From a virus: DNA of 26,541 nucleotides. This document shows, in pieces, positions 20,259 to 26,541 of this stretch. The stretch is from IMG/VR virus record IMGVR_UViG_3300036828_000512, positions 1 through 26,541 of that record; one strand, written 5' to 3'. Position numbers and translations under genes: made by a program. The notes under the pieces were generated by a model, which ran no database searches, was not told the origin of the DNA, and saw only the letters and a program-made list of their open reading frames with translations. Every line of letters starts with the position of its first letter. Within the stretch, counting starts at the first letter, position 1.

Positions 20259-20287
20259 TATATGGCATTTTGCCATAGACCATGCAA
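20259..20287 (-). promoter_or_regulatory. promoter with ATGGCA-N3-TGCCAT palindrome
   Basis: On the minus strand TTGCAT (20287-20282), 17 bp and CATATA (20264-20259). The palindrome ATGGCA-AAA-TGCCAT (20276-20262) fills the spacer and touches the -10 box. It is unlike the operator of the CtrA/SciP operons. Confidence 0.5.
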
Positions 20288-20315
20288 CCCCGACTAGGCC
20301 CCTTGGGAGGTCTGA

Positions 20316-21218
20316 ATGTCCGAGGACCGCGGCGGCACCAATCCGGGCGGCGTCTACCCGGTCGGCAGCGGTCAGCCGCCGGCCGGCGCCCCGCTGACCC
20401 AGGACCCGGACAGCGCACCGGGCGGGGTCGCTCAGGGCGGCGCGCCGCGGTCCGCCGGCGGGATGCTGCCGCGCACCAGCGCGCCCGGTTTTGGCATGCA
20501 GAACGCGCCGGGGCTCGGCCAGCAGCAGCTCGCCCCGCCGGGCATGATGGTCAACCCGGACTTTCTCAAATGGCGCCAGATGGCGACCGCCTGGCAGCAG
20601 GAGAAGTCGCGCCGCCAGGTGCAGTTCCTCAGTGCCTGCAATGTGATCCGGCGCGATGCCGCGACCGGCTATGCGATCGACATCGAGGCGGATTCGACGA
20701 TCGCCGCCGACGAGCAGGAGGAAAAGCGCTCGCGCACCGAATTCCTGACCTCGATCATGCCATTACTGCAGGTGATCGTTCCGCAGATCCAGACCAATCC
20801 GGCCATCGCACCACTGGCTAAGGCCTTGGTAATGTTCGGAGTTCGTGCTTTCCCGGCGGCCCGCAGTCTCGAGGAAATGTTTGAGCAGGCGTTTGCCACA
20901 TTGGCCCAATCGCCGCCCCCGCCGCAGCCGCAAAAAGGCAATGTCAAGCCGCCCCAGGAGATCGCCGCCGAGCAGGCGACAGCCAAGGGCGAGCAACAGG
21001 TCGACATGGCCAAAATTCAGGTCGAACAGCAGAAAAACGCCGCCGACATGATGCAGGCCTCGGCGAAACTGCAGCAGGACCAGCAGAAACAGCAGGCGGA
21101 CAATGTGTTCCGTTCGGCCGAGCTCTCCCAGCAGGCCGAGGTCCAGCAGGCGCGCGGGCAGCTGGCCGCCGCTCGGGTTGCGGCGATGCTGAGCCGCAGC
21201 ACCGGCGGTCTGGTGTGA
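20316..21218 (+). CDS. portal C-terminal-domain protein with long coiled-coil tail
   Basis: A 300-aa protein. Residues 1-75 are Gly/Pro-rich, starting MSEDRGG. Residues 95-200 contain VQFLSACNVIRRDAATGYAI, DIEADSTIAADEQEEK and PLAKALVMFGVRAF, which match the C-terminal domain I know from podovirus-type portal proteins (RIDIETDSTI-x-x-DE). Residues 215-290 are a Gln/Ala-rich coiled coil. The portal gene itself (15087-16853) lacks this domain, so this looks like its separated C-terminal part. GGGAGG precedes the ATG. The portal relation is inference from motif memory. Confidence 0.75.
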   Translation: MSEDRGGTNPGGVYPVGSGQPPAGAPLTQDPDSAPGGVAQGGAPRSAGGMLPRTSAPGFGMQNAPGLGQQQLAPPGMMVNPDFLKWRQMATAWQQEKSRRQVQFLSACNVIRRDAATGYAIDIEADSTIAADEQEEKRSRTEFLTSIMPLLQVIVPQIQTNPAIAPLAKALVMFGVRAFPAARSLEEMFEQAFATLAQSPPPPQPQKGNVKPPQEIAAEQATAKGEQQVDMAKIQVEQQKNAADMMQASAKLQQDQQKQQADNVFRSAELSQQAEVQQARGQLAAARVAAMLSRSTGGLV

Positions 21219-21221
21219 TCT

Positions 21222-21686
21222 GTGATCTGCGAGCACTGCCATGCCGAGATCGCTGGCACTGCCGAGCGATTGCCCAACCCGCCGTTCAACTCGGTGCAGC
21301 AGACCGTCTATGGATTGCACATCCCGCGGGGAGTGTGGCGGGTCATTGAGGTTCTCTATCGGCGCCGCGGCCGCGACCCGGTGTCGCTCAACAGCTTGAT
21401 GCTGGTGCTCTATGGCGACCGGCTCGACCCGCCCGAAGCCCGCATCATTCCGACGCTGATTTGCCGCGCCCGCCCGCTGGTGGCGCTCGCCGGCTGGCAC
21501 ATCAGAAATTATCACGGCCGCGGTTGGGAGTTGGTCGCGGCGGGCTCGGCCGAGGCGCGGGCCGACATCGAGCGGCGCCGCAACCAGAGCCATCAAGGCA
21601 ACCCGCTCTCTCGGCGGCGGGAATGGCCATCCGAGTTCATGGACTCCTTGTTCCAGGCCACCCGGCCGAGCCGACAGCCGCGATAA
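21222..21686 (+). CDS. winged-helix DNA-binding phage protein
   Basis: A 154-aa protein with an N-terminal CEHCH zinc-like motif (Cys3, Cys6) and a domain at residues 33-110 resembling the OmpR-type winged helix: GVWRVIEVLYRRRGRDPVSL, a recognition-helix region, then HIRNYHGRGWELV as the wing. Phages often carry such a protein of unknown regulatory role. It starts at GTG 21222, four bases after the previous stop. The C-terminus is basic. Confidence 0.65.
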   Translation: MICEHCHAEIAGTAERLPNPPFNSVQQTVYGLHIPRGVWRVIEVLYRRRGRDPVSLNSLMLVLYGDRLDPPEARIIPTLICRARPLVALAGWHIRNYHGRGWELVAAGSAEARADIERRRNQSHQGNPLSRRREWPSEFMDSLFQATRPSRQPR

Positions 21687-21714
21687 AGCAGATCAAGGGC
21701 GGACCTCTGACGGC

Positions 21715-21755
21715 GGACCGGCAGCAGGCGAGCCCTGGGGAGTAGAGCCCGGTCC
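21715..21755. other. inverted repeat in the gap before the GH16-like gene
   Basis: GGACCGG (21715-21721) and CCGGTCC (21749-21755) can pair across a 27-nt loop. No gene is seen from 21687 to 21837. It could be a terminator or RNA-processing stem; there is no T tract. Confidence 0.3.
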
Positions 21756-21837
21756 GTCTCGGCAAACGCTCCCAAGCCGGTGATCCCCGGTCGTGCGGGT
21801 GGAAGGCCTGCAGCCTCTAACCAGGGAATTTAAGCCA

Positions 21838-22815
21838 ATGCGCCGATATTGGGTCATGGCCCTCGGGCTGGCCGCGCTCTCCGTGTGTCTTGGGGCCGAT
21901 GCGGCGGCCGACAAGCCGGACCGCGGCGCGGCGGCCGACAAGCCGGGCCGCGACCCGGCCGCACCGCCGCAGGCCGTTGCCGCGGGGTTTGCGACGGTCG
22001 CGTTCAATGCCGATTTCCGGGTCCCCGGCTATCTCGGCGACAATCTGAGCTGCGCCACCGCTCCGCAGCTCAAAACCTGGAAACAGGGGATGTATTGGGA
22101 GGGGCAGAACAGCCCCGCGGGGGTGGCGCCCTGCGACCTGATCCAGATCGTCAATGACCCGGTCTTGGGCTCGCCGGTGCTCGATCTCGCCTGGGTCGCC
22201 GCCCGCGTCGTCAATCAGGGCGAAGACGACGTGTCGGTTTCGACCTTCCCGCTCGACCATGTCAGCCCGAGCTATGCGTTCCGCCACGGCTATGTCGAAA
22301 TCGTCGCGCGGTTCCCGGGAGCCTTGACGACAAAAGGTTATTTCGCCGCATTGTGGGCGGTCTCCGACGAGCCGATCCGCGGCCAGAACCTGCCGCCGTG
22401 GAATTGGCCGATCGGCGGCGCCGAGCACGATTACCTCGAAATCGTCGGCCCCGTGACGCTGGGCAACCCGCAGCCGACCTGGGATGCGGCAGTGCATGAA
22501 TGGGACGCCGGCGGCACCAGCGCGTTCCTCGCCAATGCCAATGGGGTGTTGACCGGGGTCTTTGACCCGACCCAGCCGCACAAATACGGCTGGTTGTGGA
22601 CGACCGGCGGCGAGTACCAGTTCGGCCAGGTGTGCGCCTACCGCGACGATCAGAAAGTCGGCTGCGTCGCGACCACCGCCTATTCCGAAGCCTTCAACTT
22701 TGCCCTCGTCCTGACGATGCAGGTCAGCTGCAACGCCAACGGCTACACCGACCGTTCGTGCATCTCGGTGCCGCGCATGGACGCGCTCGTCCAGCGCGTG
22801 ACGATCTTCCAGTAA
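21838..22815 (+). CDS. secreted GH16-like glycoside hydrolase
   Basis: A 325-aa protein with a signal peptide (MRRYWVMALGLAALSVCLGA) and a short repeated linker (AADKPDRG, AADKPGRD). The domain from residue 50 resembles family GH16 beta-glucanases: a GYVEIVARFPG strand, ALWAVS, and the catalytic signature ExDxxE as E196-H-D198-Y-L-E201 (GAEHDYLEIVG). GH16 enzymes cleave beta-1,3/1,4 glucans or galactans with the first Glu as nucleophile. In a phage it may degrade host exopolysaccharide. The start at 21838 gives a proper signal peptide. The substrate cannot be told from sequence. Confidence 0.7.
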   Translation: MRRYWVMALGLAALSVCLGADAAADKPDRGAAADKPGRDPAAPPQAVAAGFATVAFNADFRVPGYLGDNLSCATAPQLKTWKQGMYWEGQNSPAGVAPCDLIQIVNDPVLGSPVLDLAWVAARVVNQGEDDVSVSTFPLDHVSPSYAFRHGYVEIVARFPGALTTKGYFAALWAVSDEPIRGQNLPPWNWPIGGAEHDYLEIVGPVTLGNPQPTWDAAVHEWDAGGTSAFLANANGVLTGVFDPTQPHKYGWLWTTGGEYQFGQVCAYRDDQKVGCVATTAYSEAFNFALVLTMQVSCNANGYTDRSCISVPRMDALVQRVTIFQ

Positions 22816-22828
22816 CGGGAGCCCGACG

Positions 22829-23455
22829 ATGTGGCGACCGCGTGGTCAGCGGGGCGATTACCCCGGCACCTTTCGCAGCAGCAAAAACCGCTGGGGCATG
22901 AAGGTCTGGATTGATGGCCAGCTGCACTATCTCGGCGCGATGGCCGACCGCGCCGATGCCGCGGCTTATGTGCGCCTGGTCGAAAGCCGCTATCCCAATC
23001 GCCTGAGGCGCAAGCGCGGCACCCTCTGTCGCCACAACAAGCGCTGGGTGGCACGCGGGCCGCGGCCGCAACGCTCGATGATCGGGACATTTGAGACCCG
23101 CTGGGCGGGTGAGCAAGTCATGAAACGGCTCGGGCTGAGAGGGCTGGTCGCCGCCGCTTGGTGTCTATCGGCCGTTGCTGCGACGGCTCAGGACCGCGGA
23201 GCCCCGTTCCCCAGGATCAGCTTTGATCCGCCGGCGCCGGTCATTGCCGACGATGCGCCGCTGTTGACGCCGATCGCCCAAATCATCGTGACGATGAGCA
23301 ACGGCTCGCGCTTTCGCGGGTCTCTGGGGTTTGGGGCGCCCAATTTTGACGCCGGCGGCTGCATCGGGATTGCCGGCCGCGAGCTCGTCCTGACCTGCCA
23401 GCTGCCGCCGGCACCCACCGTCATCTATACGACGATTACCGCGACGAGGCGCTGA
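22829..23455 (+). CDS. AP2-like DNA-binding domain fused in frame to a secreted protein
   Basis: The open frame of 208 aa has two unlike halves. Residues 10-97 contain two AP2-like motifs (GTFRSSKNRWGMKVWIDGQL with YLGAM, and CRHNKRWVARGP with IGTFET), as in phage HNH/AP2 proteins. From Met98 (position 23120) there is a clear signal peptide (MKRLGLRGLVAAAWCLSAVA) followed by a beta-rich domain ending TTITATRR, with two Cys. A DNA-binding domain ahead of a signal peptide makes little sense as one protein, so Met98 may be an internal start giving a second, exported product. GGGAG precedes ATG 22829. Confidence 0.6.
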   Translation: MWRPRGQRGDYPGTFRSSKNRWGMKVWIDGQLHYLGAMADRADAAAYVRLVESRYPNRLRRKRGTLCRHNKRWVARGPRPQRSMIGTFETRWAGEQVMKRLGLRGLVAAAWCLSAVAATAQDRGAPFPRISFDPPAPVIADDAPLLTPIAQIIVTMSNGSRFRGSLGFGAPNFDAGGCIGIAGRELVLTCQLPPAPTVIYTTITATRR

Positions 23456-23462
23456 GCAAGCG

Positions 23463-23831
23463 ATGCGGCGACGCTATGTCATGCGCGGCGGCGAGCTCGT
23501 CGAGCTCGACCTCGAAGCACCGCCGCGGCCATCGCTGGCGCCAATGGTGATCAGCGACATCCGCCCTTATCGCTCGATGCGGACCGGCGAGATGATCACC
23601 GGGCGGGCCCAGCATCGCGAGCATCTCAACCGCCATGGGTTGACCGAAGTCGGCAATGAGCGCGCCGCCTTTGCCGCGCGGCCGCCGGTCGGTCCGGCGC
23701 CTGGCGAGATCGGCCAGGAGATCAAGCGCCAGCTCGCCCGCGATCCCGGCGAGCGCCGCGCCGAGGCCAACCAGGTGTTGCGCGAGGCTGGTTATCAGGG
23801 CCCGCAGATCGATCGGATCCTCAAGAGCTGA
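23463..23831 (+). CDS. conserved phage structural-region protein
   Basis: A 122-aa protein. Residues 30-66 (DIRPYRSMRTGEMITGRAQH, then REHLNRHGLTEVGNE) match a motif that recurs in small proteins near phage capsid genes. The N-terminus is MRRRYVMRGGELVEL, and the C-terminal half is charged and helical (EIKRQLARDPGERRAEAN). It is likely a virion-associated or assembly protein. Its TGA overlaps the next ATG. Confidence 0.7.
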   Translation: MRRRYVMRGGELVELDLEAPPRPSLAPMVISDIRPYRSMRTGEMITGRAQHREHLNRHGLTEVGNERAAFAARPPVGPAPGEIGQEIKRQLARDPGERRAEANQVLREAGYQGPQIDRILKS

Positions 23832-24040
23832 TGCCCTGCCCGTTCTGCCACCTGGCGCGGCCGGGTCTGCCCTGCCCGGCCTGCGGCGGGTGTGCGATCG
23901 GCTCGTGCTGCGAGGGTGCGGTCGGCGGCCCCTACGAGGTCACCAATACGGGAAAGCGCGATGAAAACCCACGATATGCGCCGCTCCGACCGCGAGAAGA
24001 AAGCCGAGCGCGAGCGCTACATGGTCGGGCCGATCAATGA
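23831..24040 (+). CDS. zinc-ribbon small protein
   Basis: A 69-aa protein whose first 32 residues contain six Cys: CPFC, CPACGGC and SCCEG. The pattern CPxCxG-x-G-(I)-xx-CCEG is familiar from small phage zinc-binding proteins. The ATG overlaps the preceding TGA. The last 26 codons overlap the next gene by 80 nt and look less protein-like, so the true end may be a degraded tail. Function unknown. Confidence 0.55.
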   Translation: MPCPFCHLARPGLPCPACGGCAIGSCCEGAVGGPYEVTNTGKRDENPRYAPLRPREESRARALHGRADQ

Positions 24041-24374
24041 GGGTGCCGATTACGCGCATGGGCTGCATGTCCGGCTAAGCGAGCCCGAGCTCGCCCGGAT
24101 CGGCATCGATGGCATGCCCAAGGTCGGCGACACCTACCGCGTCGAGGGCGAGATGAAAGTCGTCTCGGCTGAGGGCCGAGACAGCGAGAACGCCCCTTCG
24201 ACCCGCGAAGTCACCTGCGTCCTGCAGCGGCTCGGCGCCGAACCCAAGGGCAATGGGCGCGAGCAGTCGGACGTCCGCGAGGACCTCGAAAAAGCGCGCC
24301 ACCAGGCCAGTGGCACGACCGCCGGGACCAGGGCTCAGCCAGCAGGGCGCATCGGCGCCCGGCTCGATTGCTAA
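23961..24374 (+). CDS. probable capsid staple/decoration-type protein
   Basis: A 137-aa protein starting MKTHDMRRSDREKKAERERY. The middle (YAHGLHVRLSEPELARIGID, MPKVGDTYRVEGEMKVVS, VTCVLQRLG) matches a family encoded between scaffold and capsid genes of many phages that I associate with the label capsid staple protein: a short strand-helix unit with Y-x-(Y/H)-G-L-x-(I/V)-x-L and (L/M)-P-x-V-G-D. The C-terminal 45 residues are polar and low-complexity. The position just before the scaffold fits. The start is ATG 23961; an upstream frame to 23892 is spurious. Confidence 0.65.
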   Translation: MKTHDMRRSDREKKAERERYMVGPINEGADYAHGLHVRLSEPELARIGIDGMPKVGDTYRVEGEMKVVSAEGRDSENAPSTREVTCVLQRLGAEPKGNGREQSDVREDLEKARHQASGTTAGTRAQPAGRIGARLDC

Positions 24375-24389
24375 TCAGGAGGACCAGAA

Positions 24390-25667
24390 ATGTCCGAGGA
24401 CCGCGGCAACCCGCCGACCGGCAATTCGCCGCCGGATGATGATCTGCGCTCATTGATCGCCGGGATCACCACCGAGTCGAAGGGCGAGGCCCCACCGCCG
24501 GCGCCGGAAGGTGGTCAGGCCGCAAACGAGCCGCCGGCGAAACCGCCGGAGGGCGGGCGGGCCCCGCCGGCCGGGCGCGGCGCCGATGGGCGGTTTTTGA
24601 GCGCTGGCGAGCCGCCGCCGTCCGAGCCCGAGCGCAAACCGCCCGCAGAACCGCCGGCGCGGCCCGCTGGTGAGCCTCCGGCCGAGGGTGGGGAAAAGCC
24701 CCCGGCTCCAAAAGAGCCGCCACAGCCGGCCGCCGGCGGGGCCGGTAAGGCGGTCGCACCCGAGCATTGGTCGGCTGGCGACAAGGCGGTGTTCAACGCC
24801 TGGCAGGAGCCGATCCGCGACCAGTTCCTGACGATGTACAAGCGCATGGAGGGCGGGTTTACCCAGCGCCTGCAGCGCGGCGCCGATCTCGAACGCGGTT
24901 ATGGCGAGGTCGAGCAATTGTTCGCGCCCTATCGCGATGAATTGCGCCAGCTCAACCGGACCCCGGCCCAGGTCATCAAGAGCTGGCACGATGTCGAGAA
25001 GGGGCTGCGGGCGCCGCAAATGCAGGACGAGATCATCGCCCGGATCATCAATAACTACAAAGCCGACCCGGCGAAGATCGCGGGGTATTTGAACCAATTG
25101 CGCGGGTTTGCCGCCCCGCAGCCGGGTGCCGGCGATGGTGGCGCGGCGCCGCCGCGGGTCGGCAATGGCGCCGATCCGGGGACCGGGATTCACCCGGCAC
25201 TGGCCGCCCGGCTCGATGCGCTCGAAGCCGACCGCACCGAGCGCGTCAATTCCGACAACCAGGCGCGCCTGCAGACGGCGCAGCAGCAGATCGAAGAATT
25301 CGCCAATGCCAAGGATGCCGACGGCAACCTTTTGCACCCGTTATACGCCGAGCTCGAAGGGGAGATGATGCAGCTGGCCTATGCCGACCGTGCGGCCGGT
25401 AGGACGCCAGTCATCAAGGATCTTTACGAGCGTGCGGCGTGGGCCAACCCGGTGACCCGCGACAAACTCCAGGCCTCGCAGCGTGAAGCCGAGGACAAGG
25501 AGCTCGCGGCCGCCAGGAAGGCCAAAGCCGAGGCCGCGCAGCGTGCCGGTTCGAGCGTCACCGGAGCCCCGAGCTCCGGCCAGGTGCCGAATTCAGGGGC
25601 TCCCGACCGCTCCATCCGCGACGAGATCAAGGCCCAAATGGCAGGCCGCCAGACCGGCCGGGTCTAG
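24390..25667 (+). CDS. capsid scaffolding protein
   Basis: A 425-aa, acidic, Pro/Glu-rich protein starting MSEDRGN. Residues 1-120 are disordered; 125-210 contain HWSAGDKAVFNAWQEPIRDQ, then a helical region; 255-400 are helical with coiled coil; the C-terminus has the DRSIRDEIKAQM helix typical of phage scaffolds that bind the coat. It is located directly upstream of the major capsid gene. It would organise procapsid assembly and leave or be cleaved before packaging. A good AGGAGG precedes the ATG. Confidence 0.85.
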   Translation: MSEDRGNPPTGNSPPDDDLRSLIAGITTESKGEAPPPAPEGGQAANEPPAKPPEGGRAPPAGRGADGRFLSAGEPPPSEPERKPPAEPPARPAGEPPAEGGEKPPAPKEPPQPAAGGAGKAVAPEHWSAGDKAVFNAWQEPIRDQFLTMYKRMEGGFTQRLQRGADLERGYGEVEQLFAPYRDELRQLNRTPAQVIKSWHDVEKGLRAPQMQDEIIARIINNYKADPAKIAGYLNQLRGFAAPQPGAGDGGAAPPRVGNGADPGTGIHPALAARLDALEADRTERVNSDNQARLQTAQQQIEEFANAKDADGNLLHPLYAELEGEMMQLAYADRAAGRTPVIKDLYERAAWANPVTRDKLQASQREAEDKELAAARKAKAEAAQRAGSSVTGAPSSGQVPNSGAPDRSIRDEIKAQMAGRQTGRV

Positions 25668-25693
25668 TCGCTTTTCCTCAATCCCCTGATGAC

Positions 25694-25715
25694 GAGCCCG
25701 GCGGGGACCGGGCTC
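25694..25715 (+). promoter_or_regulatory. hairpin just before the capsid ribosome-binding site
   Basis: GAGCCCGG (25694-25701), loop CGGGGA, CCGGGCTC (25708-25715): a perfect 8-bp stem ending directly before GAAGGAGGAG of the capsid gene. It may stabilise or separate the capsid mRNA from the scaffold mRNA. Confidence 0.5.
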
Positions 25716-25728
25716 GAAGGAGGAGCCC

Positions 25729-26541
25729 TTGCCTAGCCCGAACCCGAACTGGGGTGAAATTACAACCACTACACTGTTCAATAGGAGCCGAAAGCTCGCC
25801 GACAACGTTACCAAGAACAACGCGGTCCTCGCCCGGCTGTCGCAGCGCGGCAAAGTCAAGCCGGTCGATGGCGGGCAAGCAATCGTCCAAGAGCTCGAAT
25901 ACTCGGAGAACGGCACTTACAAGAGATATTCAGGTTACGACATCCTGAATATTTCGCCGTCCGACGTTTTTACTGCGGCTCAATACCCTTGGGCACAAGC
26001 CGCGGTGGCCGTCTCGATCAGCGGCCTCGAAGAGCTGCAGAACAGCGGCGAAGAGCGGATGATCGATCTGCTCGAAAGCCGGGTCGGCAATGCCGAGCGG
26101 ACCATGACCAACGGCATTTCGGGCGATTGCTACGGCGACGGCACGCTCGATGGCGGCAAGCAGATCGGCGGGCTGCAATTGCTCGTTGCCGATGTCCAGA
26201 CTGCCGGGGTGGTCGGCGGGATCGACCGCGGATTGTGGCCGTTCTGGCGCTGCTTTGTCGGTTCATTTGCCGCGGCTGGATTAACGCCCGGTACAGCCAC
26301 GATGCAAACCATGATGAATAGGCAATGGTTAAGTCAAGTTCGTGGCACCGACAGACCAGACCTAGTAATTGCTGATAATGCTTACTTCAGCTTTTATTGG
26401 GAAAGCCTCCAGGCGATCCAGCGTATTACTTCAACCGCGGAAGGAATGGCCGGTTTCCAAAGTCTAAAATTTATGGATGCCGACGTTATCTTTGACGGCG
26501 GCTTCCAAGGGGTGCAGGCTGGGGTCCTAGTCGGTGGGCCG
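25729..26541 (+). CDS. major capsid protein, N-terminal 271 codons (truncated by window end)
   Basis: A continuous frame from TTG 25729, reading PSPNPNWGEITTTTLFNRSR onward. Features typical of podovirus-type coat proteins: LADNVTKNNAVLARL, VQELEYSENGTYKRYSGYD, then QYPWAQAAVAVSISGLEELQ and GEERMIDLLESRVGNAERTM. GAAGGAGGAG sits 3 nt before the TTG. Later codons use A/T at third positions far more than the neighbours (for example CTA GTA ATT GCT GAT AAT), unusual for a gene expected to be the most expressed. The C-terminus lies beyond the window. Confidence 0.85.
   Translation, partial: MPSPNPNWGEITTTTLFNRSRKLADNVTKNNAVLARLSQRGKVKPVDGGQAIVQELEYSENGTYKRYSGYDILNISPSDVFTAAQYPWAQAAVAVSISGLEELQNSGEERMIDLLESRVGNAERTMTNGISGDCYGDGTLDGGKQIGGLQLLVADVQTAGVVGGIDRGLWPFWRCFVGSFAAAGLTPGTATMQTMMNRQWLSQVRGTDRPDLVIADNAYFSFYWESLQAIQRITSTAEGMAGFQSLKFMDADVIFDGGFQGVQAGVLVGGP

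Overview
The window is about 26.5 kb of a high-GC, gene-dense tailed-phage genome, or of a prophage of the same kind. It holds a two-gene primase/helicase module, a terminase, a podovirus-type portal, a scaffold and the start of a major capsid gene. Most neighbouring genes overlap by ATGA, GTGA or TGATG. The host is probably an alphaproteobacterium, likely of the Rhizobiales/Hyphomicrobiales. The evidence for that is homologues of CtrA and of its inhibitor SciP (DUF1153), a DUF6456 protein, and the local style of the primase. I see no integrase, attachment site or lysis cassette, so the lifestyle is open.

Layout. 1-5508 (+): tightly coupled small genes, several with zinc-ribbon or winged-helix character, interrupted by an 800-bp tract of degenerate CGCNN pentanucleotides that fills one gene (1749-2597). 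5509-8110 (+): TOPRIM primase and P4/D5-type helicase. 8111-8846: non-coding, with four 11-bp iterons, palindromes and long hairpins, a candidate replication origin. 8847-9215 (-): a coiled-coil gene whose stop codon lies inside a tRNA-Phe(GAA) that has C at position 33. 9250-12298 (+): DUF6456 protein, an oversized (733 aa) terminase large subunit and a small membrane protein. 12295-15016 (-): a regulatory island of two operons, each with a recognisable promoter. 15087-26541 (+): portal, a 733-aa virion-type protein, small genes, a second portal-like piece, a GH16-like secreted enzyme, an AP2/secreted fusion, a probable capsid-staple protein, scaffold and the N-terminal 271 codons of the major capsid protein, cut by the window edge.

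The most notable system is the minus-strand island. One operon encodes a ribbon-helix-helix protein, a SciP-like protein and a mini membrane protein. The other encodes a lipoprotein, a CtrA-like response regulator whose phospho-acceptor Asp is replaced by Asn, an HNH protein and three small proteins. Both promoters carry a similar 12-bp operator (CGGTTwAAwCCG) directly upstream of the -10 hexamer. This looks like a phage-borne copy of the CtrA/SciP cell-cycle switch uncoupled from phosphorylation and wired to a common repressor.

Other unusual points: the terminase carries an N-terminal relic of a second, different terminase ATPase. The C-terminal domain usually found in such portals sits in a separate gene 3.5 kb downstream. 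The CGCNN tract cannot contain a stop codon in any forward frame.
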